From positions 1,594,501-1,658,500 of the forward strand of contig NZ_CP014227.1 in NCBI RefSeq assembly GCF_001553545.1: a DNA stretch of 64,000 bases. Direction: 5' to 3'. The translations under genes were made by a program, and so were the position numbers. The notes below the pieces were generated by a model that was given only the letters and a program-made list of their open reading frames with translations, was not told the origin of the DNA and made no database searches. This document shows, one piece after another, positions 18,874-27,840 of the stretch. Position 1 is the first letter of the stretch. Each line of letters opens with the position of its first letter. This stretch comes from Capnocytophaga haemolytica. Its GTDB lineage: Bacteria > Bacteroidota > Bacteroidia > Flavobacteriales > Flavobacteriaceae.

Positions 18874-19959
18874 CTATAACCATTTCTTTCGCCTAAAATA
18901 CCCCAACATCCATAGCGAGATGAGCACCATCACTGCCCACACGGCAGGGTATGCCCACTTGTAATGTAGCTCTGGCATAAATTCAAAGTTCATACCATAA
19001 ACCCCTACGATGAAAGTCAGCGGGATAAAGATAGTAGAAATGAGTGTTAGCAGACGCATAATGTTGTTCATTTTGTTGCTCATTGCCCCCATATACGTAT
19101 CGGTGAGCCCCCAGAGGATATCGCGATAGGTGCCGAGCGTCTCCACAATCTGTATGGTATGGTCATAGAGGTCTCTCAGGTAAGGCTTGGCTTCATTGAG
19201 CAACAGAGAGTGCTTACTTTTCTCTAACTTACTGACCACCTCACGTGAAGGCACTATCATCTTCTGCAGGAAGATAGCCCGCTTTTTAAGTAGCTGTATC
19301 TCAGAGATCATATCCTCACGGGGATTATTGATAATCTCATCTTCTATCACCTCTATTTTATCGCTCATCTTATCCAAAATCATAAAGTAATTGTCGATGA
19401 TAGCATCCAACAGCCCTACCATAATGAAATTATGATTACTCAGGTTACGCTCTTTAGGGTTCTCCAACCTCCTACGAACAGGGTCGAACACATCGCCGCC
19501 TTCACTCTCTTGGAAAGTAATCAGATAGCCTTTGCCCAATAGCATTGCCACGTGCTCTGATACAAGTTGCTCCTCTTGGTTGTGATAAAGCATTTTGATG
19601 ATCACTAAGATATGCTCATCAAGCAGCTCAACCTTAGGACGGTGCTCCGTATCGAGCACGTCCTCTAACAGCAGATTATTCAGATGGGTATACTCCGCAA
19701 ACACCTTCATCTCTTCAATAGCATTGAGCCCATTGCAATTGATCCAAGTGCGCTTGTCAGGACTGATATAGGAGAGTGCCTCACGTGCCGAGCTTACTTT
19801 CTTATGGAGGTAATGCTGCTCCTCTACTTGTATCACATCAATGGAAGTGTTGATCTCCTTGTTACCAAAGTAGACCAAACTCCCTGGTGGTAAACCTACC
19901 TTTTTAGCCCTATTGGTACGTCTCTTTTTCTTGTTAGATATAACTGTATTTTTACTCAT
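18874..19959 (-). CDS. corA: CorA-type magnesium/cobalt transporter
   Basis: Pentameric inner-membrane channel for Mg2+ and Co2+. The 361-residue protein has a basic N-terminal extension (NKKKRRTNRAKK), the long cytoplasmic funnel domain, and two C-terminal helices. The pore signature GMN is present in VGVYGMNFEFMPEL (about residues 323-336), followed by the second helix and a basic RRKKWL end. DHTIQIVETLGTYRDILWGL fits the stalk helix. Transcribed alone on the minus strand. The 271 bp upstream of it (19960-20230) is AT-rich and holds nothing I can name. Confidence 0.93.
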   Translation of the reverse strand: MSKNTVISNKKKRRTNRAKKVGLPPGSLVYFGNKEINTSIDVIQVEEQHYLHKKVSSAREALSYISPDKRTWINCNGLNAIEEMKVFAEYTHLNNLLLEDVLDTEHRPKVELLDEHILVIIKMLYHNQEEQLVSEHVAMLLGKGYLITFQESEGGDVFDPVRRRLENPKERNLSNHNFIMVGLLDAIIDNYFMILDKMSDKIEVIEDEIINNPREDMISEIQLLKKRAIFLQKMIVPSREVVSKLEKSKHSLLLNEAKPYLRDLYDHTIQIVETLGTYRDILWGLTDTYMGAMSNKMNNIMRLLTLISTIFIPLTFIVGVYGMNFEFMPELHYKWAYPAVWAVMVLISLWMLGYFRRKKWL

Positions 19960-20230
19960 TTTTATATTTCATCTTAACTATATGGTAAACAATAATTTAA
20001 ACAATATTTTTAAAGTATTAGTTTTACTATAAAATGTTATTTACAACATATACGTAGTGTGTTTCATTAGAAGCTATTATAAGCATTAACCATTTGTATT
20101 TGAATACATTAAGGTGCTAAAACAGTACTATAACCACTCTTTCTATACTAACAACTTCAACTGATAGTTTATATAATTGTTATAATAACTTTTATTTCAG
20201 TGAATTAAAAGTTAAATAAGAGTGAAATAA

Positions 20231-20911
20231 TCACGGTGTACTATTAGCCACTTGCAGGGTTTTTCCGTTGAAGAGCTTTGCCCCACTAAGGGCAAATTCG
20301 GTGATGTAACGCGCCATCTCCTCAGGGGTTACGGTAGCTTTGTAATCAGGAAAAGCCTCACTGAGCATCTCGGTCTGCACCGCACCAAGGGCTAAAGTGT
20401 TGCAGACAATACCACGCTCTTTAAGTTCCTCTGCCAATACCTCCATAAGGGTGATAAGTGCCCCTTTGGACGAGCTATAAGCTGCCAGCCCAGCAAACTT
20501 CACACTGCCCTGCACCCCGCCCATACTGCTGATACTAATGATATGTGCCCCCGCCTGCATAAAAGGCAACATCACCTGCGTAAGCCGCACCACACCAAAG
20601 AGATTTACAGCATACACTTCTGAAAAATCCGAGAGCGTCAGTGCCTCAAAAGGCTTATTGATAAGTCGCCCCGCATTGTGAATCAGCACCTCTACCCTAC
20701 CCCACGCTGTTGCGATATAGTCTCTTACGCGCCCCATAGCCTCCTCAGAGGTAATGTCAAAAGGCAAGGCAGTAATATTTGGGTACCCCAATGCCTCAAT
20801 TGGCGCTACATTGCGCGAAAGCGCCAACACCTTGTGCCCCAAGTCGGCACATTGCTTCGCCATCTCAAAGCCTATGCCTCTGCTGGTGCCTGTGATGATA
20901 ATATTACTCAT
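20231..20911 (-). CDS. Short-chain dehydrogenase/reductase
   Basis: NAD(P)-dependent oxidoreductase of the classical SDR family, 226 residues. The Rossmann motif TGTSRGIG (about 7-14), NAG (about 78-80), the catalytic Ser in HIISISSMGG, and the catalytic pair in YSSSKGALI (Tyr-x3-Lys, about 145-149) are all present. The substrate cannot be read from sequence; the neighbours give no pathway. An 11-bp tandem array (20976-21019) sits about 65 bp upstream of the start, in the expected promoter region, where no good TAnnTTTG box is seen. Confidence 0.88.
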   Translation of the reverse strand: MSNIIITGTSRGIGFEMAKQCADLGHKVLALSRNVAPIEALGYPNITALPFDITSEEAMGRVRDYIATAWGRVEVLIHNAGRLINKPFEALTLSDFSEVYAVNLFGVVRLTQVMLPFMQAGAHIISISSMGGVQGSVKFAGLAAYSSSKGALITLMEVLAEELKERGIVCNTLALGAVQTEMLSEAFPDYKATVTPEEMARYITEFALSGAKLFNGKTLQVANSTP

Positions 20912-20975
20912 TCCACTAATTTTTATATAAATACTACTTATCGCTGCTTATACAGAAAATACTTCTTTTATAGCC

Positions 20976-21019
20976 ATTTCGAAGTCATCTCGAACACATC
21001 TTGAACACATCTCGAACAC
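20976..21019. repeat. 11-bp-period tandem array upstream of SDR gene
   Basis: Four in-register units: ATTTCGAAGTC, ATCTCGAACAC, ATCTTGAACAC, ATCTCGAACAC. It lies 65-108 bp upstream of the SDR start. Confidence 0.8.
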
Positions 21020-21123
21020 AGAGAATCAAAAACACAAAAAAAATATTACTATAAAAACTTCTTTTATTAGTTCTTTATTCATTAACCATATTCCACGTAT
21101 CTGCTGCCTCTGTTAAATGAATT

Positions 21124-21569
21124 TTACTCATTCCACACATCTGTTATAGTTCTTAGTACTTGTATATACGGAATATCCCTGAGCAACACCCGCACTTTTT
21201 CTGCCTCTTTACCAACTATCTCCTTAGTTAGTTTAATGTATCACCCGTCTCCTCTTTTTCCACTATATTGCAAGTAATCAAATAATTAGGGTACAAAACT
21301 TCCGTCTCACTGAGATGATACTCCTCAATAGAAGCATCGCTAATACAAAAGTATTTAATATGATAAGGCGCGTTGCTATAGTCTTTTATCACAGATAGCT
21401 CATAATCTTCGTACATATAATCGTCATCATCAGTAAGCTCTATACGTAAAGCCGTTTCTAATGCTTTGGTTAGCGTATTAAAATCCTCTATAAAAGCCCC
21501 AAAAGTCATATAAACTCCTGCTCCCACTGAGTGAGCCAAACTCTCCATCTTGCTTAGTCCTTTTGCCAT
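21124..21569 (-). pseudogene. Small unknown gene, apparently frameshifted near 21240
   Basis: The intact part (21228-21569) encodes 113 residues beginning MAKGLSKMESLAHSVGAGVYMTFGAF, with acidic stretches and no recognised domain. Its stop directly follows EETGDTLN, but the next frame continues with clear coding character for about 38 more codons (KLTKEIVGKEAEK, then VRVLLRDIPYIQVL, ending TDVWNE and TAA at 21126-21124). Inserting one T at about 21240 (GAT-TAC-ATT) would join them into about 150 residues. So the gene has lost one base, or the sequence has an error there. Function unknown. It is followed 40 bases downstream by nothing on its own strand; its upstream neighbour is the flippase gene. 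Confidence 0.6.
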
Positions 21570-21609
21570 ATATTATTTTGAATGTTGTTATAAAAATACT
21601 GCTCACTGC

Positions 21610-23061
21610 TCAACTCCGCAGACGGCGTCCGTCCTCACTTCTCACTACTAATTTAATCCTAAAACCTACCCCCACATACACCGCCGCTATTGCCACTGAC
21701 TTCAAGGCGATATTCACCAAGGGCGAGAAGCTAAAGTCCCAAAAGGTAAAGGCAGCTACACAACCCACGCCCAAAAGTGTGGTCTTTATAGTGGCGGGAT
21801 AGAGAGGCGTCAGTTGGTATTTGTAGTACACAAAGTAAGCCTTCAGCAGGTTATAGGCAATAAAGGCACATAGGGTCGCAAATCCTGCCCCATTGATGCC
21901 ATAGAGGGGTATGAGCCACATATTGAGTAAAACCGCCGAAATCACCAAGAAAACGCTCAAATAAAGCACCGTACGATAGTAGGGTGAGTTGAGCAACACG
22001 GCATTGTTAAACCCAAAAAAGCTGTCCGAGAGTTTTACGAGCGATACGAGCACCAGCACGGCAATACCACTGCTGTAATCCTTATCGGGCAAGAGTGCAT
22101 AAAACTGCTTGGCATTGGCGATAATCAGCACAAAGATGAGCATACTCAACAGGTAGGCAACCGTAGTGCTGCGGCGGTAAAGATCGTGCAAGGATGCCTC
22201 CTCGCCTCGGTTCATAAACTGCGCCGTCAGCGGACTGACAATCTGGTACATACTCCTGTAAGGTATCGCAATGACCGTAGCAGTAAAGATCGCCACGTTA
22301 TAGACGGCAATCTCCCCAATGTTCACATACTGATTGAGCATAAACTTATCGATGTCCATTAGCAGTGAGGCTATTGACCCCGAGAGGATGATAAACAGGC
22401 TGTAGAGCAGCACCTCCTTATGCCCTGCGGGTAGCCCCCATACAAAGCGCGGCGACTGCAACCGAAAAGCGGCAATCATCATTAAAAGCATACGCACGAA
22501 GTACACCCAGAACACGCCCCACATCAATTGCTCAAAAGTGATGATTTCTAAGTAAATACATACCAACAATGCGCTGATGCCCACGCGGTGAAACACTTCT
22601 TTTAGGAAATTGCCATACACCGTGCGAAGTTGCACCTTTGCCCACGCATAAGCCACTTCAAAATAAGCCATCACCACTGAGGTGAGGAATATCAGCAGCA
22701 AGTAATCGCCCACAATGGGGTTGGTAGCCGAGAGCCAGCCTGCGATATGCTCATACCCCACAATGCCTATCAAGGCACAAGGTACAATCGCCAATAGTGG
22801 CAAAAGCCACAGCATCAAGCTGAGTTTGCCCTGCTCGCGCGCCTCGGGGTAAGCACTGTAATAGCGTATCAGCGTGTTGCCTACCCCAAAGCTCAGCAGA
22901 GGGGCTAAGATAGTAGCTACCGAACTGACGTAGCTCACCAAGCCATACTGCTCTTTGCTGAGGAAGTAGGTAAACAAAAACAGCGTATTCACCGCCCCAA
23001 AAGCAAAGCCTAAGTAGGTGAATACGAGGTTCTTTACCGATTGCCGAAGTACGATACCCAT
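21610..23061 (-). CDS. Polysaccharide biosynthesis flippase (Wzx/MOP superfamily)
   Basis: A 483-residue integral membrane protein with about 12-14 hydrophobic helices and short loops, beginning with the amphipathic KNLVFTYLGFAFGAVNTLFLF helix of the MOP/PST family. Such proteins flip lipid-linked sugars (O-antigen, capsule or peptidoglycan precursors) across the inner membrane. The start codon abuts the stop of the upstream TPR gene, so the two are translated together. No glycosyltransferases flank it, so the sugar cargo is unknown. Confidence 0.85.
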   Translation of the reverse strand: MGIVLRQSVKNLVFTYLGFAFGAVNTLFLFTYFLSKEQYGLVSYVSSVATILAPLLSFGVGNTLIRYYSAYPEAREQGKLSLMLWLLPLLAIVPCALIGIVGYEHIAGWLSATNPIVGDYLLLIFLTSVVMAYFEVAYAWAKVQLRTVYGNFLKEVFHRVGISALLVCIYLEIITFEQLMWGVFWVYFVRMLLMMIAAFRLQSPRFVWGLPAGHKEVLLYSLFIILSGSIASLLMDIDKFMLNQYVNIGEIAVYNVAIFTATVIAIPYRSMYQIVSPLTAQFMNRGEEASLHDLYRRSTTVAYLLSMLIFVLIIANAKQFYALLPDKDYSSGIAVLVLVSLVKLSDSFFGFNNAVLLNSPYYRTVLYLSVFLVISAVLLNMWLIPLYGINGAGFATLCAFIAYNLLKAYFVYYKYQLTPLYPATIKTTLLGVGCVAAFTFWDFSFSPLVNIALKSVAIAAVYVGVGFRIKLVVRSEDGRRLRS

Positions 23062-24411
23062 CTATGGTAACTTAAAGTTGAATTTATTCTCGAAAAACGA
23101 CTGCCATTCAGGGGCTTCTGCTACGGCGATTTCGTAGAAGGTAAGCGCATTCTCGTGCTCTTGCATCCCCTCGTAAGCCATTGCCACGCGATAGAAATTG
23201 CTGGTCTCGTGGGGGTATATCTGCTGAATATCCGAGAGTATGGGCAAAGCCTCATCGTAATGCTCATTAGTGAGCATCAAGTCCACCCACGCCGTGAGGG
23301 TGTTGTAGGAGTAATCGCCGCTTTGCACCGCCCGTCGATAGCCGTACTCCGCCTGCTCTAAGTTGCCGAAATGCAGTCGGTTGAGCTCTGCATAGCGTAC
23401 CCAAAAGTAAGGCTCGCCTTCTTCAAAACTGAGTACTTTGAGGATGTACTTCAGTGCTTGGTCGTGCTTGCCGCGCAGGTAGTAAAAGTCCGCCAGCGTA
23501 ATCCACGCCTTGCTCAACTGCGGATCCTCGTGAGTGGCTTTGAAGTAGTATTCCTCAGCCCGCTTATCATCGCGCATCTTCTCATAACAACGTCCGATAT
23601 GCAGGTACACCACCGCCGAAGGGTCGTCCAGCGTGAGGGTAATCTTGTAATTGTCAATTGCCTTTACGAAGTCGCCCATTATCTCCAGCACACGCGCCTT
23701 CTCAAAGTACGCCCCCGTGAAAGTATCATCGCTGATGATGGCAAAGTCAAAGCAGCGCAAAGCCTTCTTGTGCTCCTCTTGCGAGAGGTAAATACGCCCC
23801 AAATAATACCACGCCACTTCGCAATAAGGGTTCTTGTCGAGATACTTATTGAGGAACTCCATTGCCCCTTGCGTATTGTTCAGCATATCGTAGCAGTAGA
23901 GCAGTTGTTGTAGCGAGGCATAGTCCTCAGCATCTTCCTTTATGGCAAGGATAAAGAACTCCTTAGCCCGCTGATAATCATCGCGGTAAAGGTGCTCCAT
24001 ACCGATGAGGGCATAGATATAGCCGCGCTCGGGTGAAAACTTAGTCGCGTAGGTAAGCAGCTCGATCGCCTTAGGGTGATTGTTGAGTTTGGAGTACAGA
24101 TTAGCGCGCTGCACGTACACCTCAGCGTTCATCGGCTCAATGGACTCCAATTCGTCGAGGAGGTCTGTTGCCTCTTCGAGTTTATCTTCAAGGAGGAAGA
24201 GCTCCGCCTGCAAGAGTTTCAACGACGAGGCATCGGGGTGCTGCGAAAGTGCAATCTCCAAAGCCCGCTTAGCCTTGCTCATCTTGCCGTTTTCCAAGTA
24301 ATAGCCTACGATATCCTCAAACTCATCAACATCAAAAAAGGAGATATGCTTCTCCCTGAGCATCGCCTCGAACTTAGCAATAGAATAGTTTTCGTCTTCT
24401 TCTTCAAACAT
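23062..24411 (-). CDS. Tetratricopeptide-repeat protein
   Basis: About 449 residues, made almost wholly of TPR-like helix pairs (for example AEVYVQRANLYSKLNNHPKA, CEVAWYYLGRIYLSQEEHKK, KAWITLADFYYLRGKHDQAL). No signal peptide, so it is a cytoplasmic scaffold; TPRs mediate protein-protein contacts. I choose the start at 24411 (MFEEEDENYSIAKFEAML) since the preceding in-frame ATG lies within or next to the promoter element AAAAGTAC-type box (TACTTTTG on the minus strand at 24430-24437). It directly abuts the flippase gene downstream. Confidence 0.85.
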   Translation of the reverse strand: MFEEEDENYSIAKFEAMLREKHISFFDVDEFEDIVGYYLENGKMSKAKRALEIALSQHPDASSLKLLQAELFLLEDKLEEATDLLDELESIEPMNAEVYVQRANLYSKLNNHPKAIELLTYATKFSPERGYIYALIGMEHLYRDDYQRAKEFFILAIKEDAEDYASLQQLLYCYDMLNNTQGAMEFLNKYLDKNPYCEVAWYYLGRIYLSQEEHKKALRCFDFAIISDDTFTGAYFEKARVLEIMGDFVKAIDNYKITLTLDDPSAVVYLHIGRCYEKMRDDKRAEEYYFKATHEDPQLSKAWITLADFYYLRGKHDQALKYILKVLSFEEGEPYFWVRYAELNRLHFGNLEQAEYGYRRAVQSGDYSYNTLTAWVDLMLTNEHYDEALPILSDIQQIYPHETSNFYRVAMAYEGMQEHENALTFYEIAVAEAPEWQSFFENKFNFKLP

Positions 24412-24574
24412 CACAAAACATTTAAAGCGCAAAAGTACAAATTAATTTTTAATGAGCAATGAGTAGAGAGTAATTAGAAGTGAGAAAAGAGAAATGAGAG
24501 ATCTGCATTGTGAGCTGTGAACTCTGCCCTGTGGACTACCCCTGATCTTGCTGCTTATCTGCTGTTCATATCAA

Positions 24575-24662
24575 GAAATAAAGCCAAGATAAAGCCGAGA
24601 TAAAGCCGAGATGGTAAAAGGATAGTAAGAAGATAGTAAGAGGATAGTAAGAAGATAAGCGG
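24575..24662. repeat. 11-bp-period tandem array between TPR and Crp-like genes
   Basis: Eight in-register units: GAAATAAAGCC, AAGATAAAGCC, GAGATAAAGCC, GAGATGGTAAA, AGGATAGTAAG, AAGATAGTAAG, AGGATAGTAAG, AAGATAAGCGG. As in the yraN-mnmA array, two unit types meet within one array. It lies between divergent genes; the rest of the gap is low-complexity AT-rich sequence and the Crp-like gene's promoter. Confidence 0.88.
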
Positions 24663-24858
24663 ATTGTAATAGAATAAAACCCTATTTTTCAATAGGTTAT
24701 AAAAGAAGATTTTTAGTAATAAGAAGCAAGCAGTTAGCTCGCACACCTGAAGCCTTAAGACTAAGGCCTGAATGCAAAAGTACAAAGAATATTCCTTCCC
24801 ACCAAATAAAACCACAAAAAAATTACGCATTATGTATTGTGCATTACTCATCATTCAC

Positions 24859-24866
24859 TACCTTTG
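24859..24866 (+). promoter_or_regulatory. -7 box of the Crp-like gene
   Basis: TACCTTTG 24 bp before the ATG at 24891; it excludes the longer in-frame start at 24837, which lies upstream of the box. Confidence 0.6.
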
Positions 24867-24890
24867 CAACCTCACTATACACTATACATT

Positions 24891-25421
24891 ATGCACTATA
24901 CACTATTTGAAGAGCATTTTACTTCCGTACACTTCGCTAAGGGCGATTACATTACCCGCGCAGGCGACGTCGAGCACAACCTCTATTACATCGAGGAGGG
25001 CATTGTGCGCTACTTCTATTACAACCCCGAGAGTGATAAGGAAACCACAGTGGATTTTACTTTTGCGGGGGAGTTCTGTCTCTCCTACGCCTCTTATGTG
25101 CAACAGACGCCCTCATTAGTCAATATGCAAGCCTTAGAGGAAATCACCGCCTATAAGATAAGTCGCGAGGAATTAGAGCAGCTACTCACTCACCCCGATT
25201 ACCTAAAAGTAAAAGTGGAAATCCTTGAAAAGCTTCTTATCGAAAAGATGCAAAAAGAAGCCCAATTGCTCACCCAATCGCCAGAGGAGAACTACCGCTA
25301 CCTCCTTGAGAAAGAACCCCGCCTGTTGCAGTGTGTGCCGCTGAAATACATCGCTTCGTATATTGGCATCACCCCACAAGCACTCAGTAGAATACGAAAC
25401 AGGATAGTGCATAGTTTATAG
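24891..25421 (+). CDS. Crp/Fnr family transcriptional regulator
   Basis: A 176-residue regulator with an N-terminal cyclic-nucleotide-binding-like barrel (VHFAKGDYITRAGDVEHNLYYIEEGIVRYFYY) and a C-terminal winged-helix HTH (LKYIASYIGITPQALSRIRNRI). It lacks the FNR cysteines and the Arg-Ser pocket of true cAMP receptors, so the ligand is unknown; this short form is common in Flavobacteriia. The start at 24891 follows the promoter box at 24859-24866. The flanks contain many copies of phrases such as CACTATACATTATGC, low-complexity material common in this genome. Confidence 0.87.
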   Translation: MHYTLFEEHFTSVHFAKGDYITRAGDVEHNLYYIEEGIVRYFYYNPESDKETTVDFTFAGEFCLSYASYVQQTPSLVNMQALEEITAYKISREELEQLLTHPDYLKVKVEILEKLLIEKMQKEAQLLTQSPEENYRYLLEKEPRLLQCVPLKYIASYIGITPQALSRIRNRIVHSL

Positions 25422-25503
25422 TGTATAGTGCATAGTTAGCGGTTAGTTAGTGTAATAACAAAAATTATTCACTGTGCACTATTCATTATTCACTAAAAAA
25501 TTG

Positions 25504-25511
25504 TACCTTTG
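25504..25511 (+). promoter_or_regulatory. -7 box for structured RNA copy 1
   Basis: TACCTTTG followed by GCCGCCGTGAAATG. The purine-rich GGCGT-AAAT start also follows the TACATTTG box of RNA copy 2, suggesting equivalent start sites. Confidence 0.5.
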
Positions 25512-25517
25512 CCGCCG

Positions 25518-25762
25518 TGAAATGAACTAATCGGATTGTTTAATAACTCAAATAAAGAATTATCGAGATAAAACAAATATAACATATCGAACATAACGCG
25601 TTTAAGCTAACAGACCCTTAAAGTGAAATCTCCAAATTTCAAAAAATGTAGCAGTCAGTTAGTAAATGCTCACGCCGCGAGCGTGGGCTTTTGCTTGTAC
25701 TTATAGCTACATTAGGGATTGGAGACCCTCACTTTAATAAGTAAGCAAAAGCCCTTTTTTTA
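25518..25762 (+). ncRNA. Structured RNA, copy 1 (pseudoknot-like, terminator hairpin)
   Basis: About 245 nt from the promoter-predicted start to a T-run. Three helices nest: 25619-25626 with 25729-25736 (TAAAGTGA/TCACTTTA), 25629-25635 with 25719-25725 (TCTCCAA/TTGGAGA), 25645-25652 with 25706-25713 (AATGTAGC/GCTACATT). Inside is a short hairpin (GCTCACGC/GCGTGGGC). A 12-bp helix 25685-25696/25743-25754 (GGGCTTTTGCTT/AAGCAAAAGCCC) followed by seven T interlocks with the first set, giving a pseudoknot. Copy 2 (37012-37221, minus) has different bases in all three nested helices but still pairs. I do not recognise an Rfam family. It lies 58 nt before the 25820 gene and could be its leader. Confidence 0.75.
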
Positions 25763-25819
25763 TGGCTATACGTTAGCTACGTAACGCACCCTAAGTACGT
25801 AATTTAAACAAATACCATA

Positions 25820-26458
25820 ATGAAAAAACTCGTATTATTATTCGCAGCAGTGTGTCCACTTATCACTTTAGCACAGGACAAAATTATCACTAAAAAAGGC
25901 GAAACCATCACCGCAAAGGTCTTAGAAATCTCTACTAATGAGGTAAAATACAAAAAGGATGACAACCTCAAAGGACCTACTTACATCGCTCAAAAGGCAG
26001 AACTCCAAGCTATAGAGTACGAAAATGGGGCAAAAGAAATATATAGCACAACAACAGCCCCTAAATCCATAACAATAGAGCGTGATGATTACTACGCCGA
26101 TGGTAAACTACTATCCAAGAAATGGGAATTGGAAGAAGTACTTAAAAATGACCCAGAAGCCTACCGATTGTTTCGCAAATCAAATGTTATGAATACTATC
26201 GGTAAAATAATGGTATTTAGTTCAGCAGGATTAGGCTTAGCTACTTTAATTGTCGATAACAATACTGAAAACTTTCCCAGTGGCTTTGTTTATTCCTCTT
26301 TATTGATAGGAGGATTTATTCCAGGAGTGGTCATTAGTCTTACTTCTTCAAATAGATTTGATGAAGCCATAGAGGTCTACAACCACAATCAACAAAAGAA
26401 CATCACTCTTAGCCCTATCATAGGTACAAATAGCATAGGAGTAGCGGTTAAGTTTTGA
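25820..26458 (+). CDS. Exported protein of unknown function
   Basis: A 212-residue protein with a clear signal peptide (MKKLVLLFAAVCPLITLAQ, cleavage after about residue 19). The mature part starts DKIITKKGETITAKVLEI, a small beta-domain seen in many Bacteroidota exported proteins (expression-of-endogenous-signal-type repeats GETI-KVLEI, EVKYKK). Two hydrophobic segments follow (about 132-150 and 158-180), so it may be anchored in a membrane rather than free in the periplasm. It begins 58 nt after structured RNA copy 1. Function not recognised. Confidence 0.65.
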   Translation: MKKLVLLFAAVCPLITLAQDKIITKKGETITAKVLEISTNEVKYKKDDNLKGPTYIAQKAELQAIEYENGAKEIYSTTTAPKSITIERDDYYADGKLLSKKWELEEVLKNDPEAYRLFRKSNVMNTIGKIMVFSSAGLGLATLIVDNNTENFPSGFVYSSLLIGGFIPGVVISLTSSNRFDEAIEVYNHNQQKNITLSPIIGTNSIGVAVKF

Positions 26459-26485
26459 TATTAGAAAATTAGAAAAATAGTAGCC

Positions 26486-26530
26486 AGCGAGTAGTGAGAA
26501 CCCCATCCTCTCACTACTCGCTACTTTTTA
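26486..26530 (+). terminator. Terminator after the 25820 gene
   Basis: A 14-bp perfect stem AGCGAGTAGTGAGA / TCTCACTACTCGCT, 9-nt loop, followed by ACTTTTTA. It lies 28 bases after the stop. Confidence 0.75.
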
Positions 26531-26671
26531 TTCCCTATTCCCTAATCCTTAAAAGAACACGAAATTAACCCAAGTTCATTTTTATTCCACCAAGCCGCCG
26601 TTACTTTGCAGCGTAATAACAAACTCCTTTAATACCCCTTTGAAGGGGCTGGGGGTGTAATAATCAGTAAA

Positions 26672-27691
26672 ATGAAATCAATTATGTTTACCGTTTTATC
26701 ACTAATTTTCGCTATGAAAACTGTTGCACAAGAAAATGAACTGTACCAGATGGTACAATATGCTACTAAAGCCCCCTCAGGGCACAATACCCAGCCTTGG
26801 CAATTCACCATTGGGAAGGATACGATTACTATCACGCCCGTGCTTGCTAAAAGTCTGCCCGAAGTAGACCCGCATAACCGAGAACTTTTTATTAGTCTGG
26901 GGTGTGCGGCTGAAAACCTGCGCATTGCTGCCTCTCACTTCGGTTATACTACTTCTACCGCTGTGAGTGCTGAGGGCATCATCACTATTGCGCTAAGCAA
27001 AAGTACGGGTGCAAGTGCTGACCCACTTTTTGAGCAAATTTCTAAGAGACAGACTAATCGTTCTCTTTATGATGGGCGTGCCATTCCACAAGAAACCTTA
27101 GATAGGCTGCTCGATGCGTTACCTACTACTGGCACGCACCTCCGCACTTGGGCGGTAAATGCTCCTGAGGTGGAAACGCTTACCCGCGCCGTAATGGATG
27201 GTAATACTTACCAAATGAATGACAAAGGCTTTAAGAAAGAACTCCTCTCGTGGATACGCTTTAACAAACGCCATAGCGAGCAGACTTCAGACGGACTGAG
27301 TTACGCCGTAATGGGTGCCCCTAACCTACCCCGATGGATTACCAAGCCTATCATCACCCTGATGCTCAAAGGCAAGACGCAGAATAAATCTGACCACAAG
27401 AAGATAGCCTCCTCTTCACATCTCTTGCTCCTCTCCACCGATGAAGACACTATCCCCGCGTGGATTGCCCTTGGTGCTACCTTACAACGAACGCTCCTCG
27501 CTCTCACTGCACAAGGTATCGCTAATGCTTACCTCAATCAACCCTGTGAAGTACCTTCCTTACGTGAGAGGCTGCGTGCCCAACTTTTGGGTAACAAAGA
27601 GTACCCTCAAATCTTGCTGCGTATCGGTTATGCCCAACCTATGCCCTACTCTAAACGCAAACCGATGGAAGAGGTAGTGAGAAAGGAGTAG
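26672..27691 (+). CDS. Nitroreductase-like (Acg-type) exported protein
   Basis: A 339-residue flavin-fold protein. After an N-terminal hydrophobic signal (to about VAQ, residue 19) the nitroreductase features appear: TKAPSGHNTQPWQF (about 31-44), the EVDPHNRELFISLGCAAENL segment, KRQTNRSLYDG and a late VLPYNERSSLS-equivalent region with ALGATLQRTLLALTAQGIAN. The Acg family binds FMN or ligands in unusual ways and often lacks measured nitroreductase activity. Substrate unknown. The gene stands alone; 27692-28153 downstream holds repeats and a hairpin. Confidence 0.8.
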   Translation: MKSIMFTVLSLIFAMKTVAQENELYQMVQYATKAPSGHNTQPWQFTIGKDTITITPVLAKSLPEVDPHNRELFISLGCAAENLRIAASHFGYTTSTAVSAEGIITIALSKSTGASADPLFEQISKRQTNRSLYDGRAIPQETLDRLLDALPTTGTHLRTWAVNAPEVETLTRAVMDGNTYQMNDKGFKKELLSWIRFNKRHSEQTSDGLSYAVMGAPNLPRWITKPIITLMLKGKTQNKSDHKKIASSSHLLLLSTDEDTIPAWIALGATLQRTLLALTAQGIANAYLNQPCEVPSLRERLRAQLLGNKEYPQILLRIGYAQPMPYSKRKPMEEVVRKE

Positions 27692-27784
27692 TGAGAGGAC
27701 AGAGGTCAGCCTGCACCGCCAGCAACCTGCCCCCTGTTATTCTCTATTCACATCGGATACAACTCGAACAAACGCCGAAGGATA

Positions 27785-27840
27785 GCTATTGAATGGTATT
27801 ACCACAGTATTACGATAGTATTAGGTTAGTATTAGGTTTA
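27785..27840. repeat. 11-bp-period tandem array (inverted relative of the 3.7-kb array)
   Basis: Five in-register units: GCTATTGAATG, GTATTACCACA, GTATTACGATA, GTATTAGGTTA, GTATTAGGTTT. Read on the other strand they match the CTAATACTAAC units at 3741-3784, and flanking sequence to about 27896 matches 3681-3740 inverted. It lies upstream of the outer-membrane barrel gene. Confidence 0.82.

Noticed and set aside
24433..24890. Meaningful signal in the repeated AATGAGCAATGAGTAGAGAGTAA-type and CATTATGCACTATAC-type phrases
   Set aside because: These low-complexity phrases recur in many gaps (5140, 18830, 24450, 35315) without fixed structure or position; they look like background drift of intergenic sequence.
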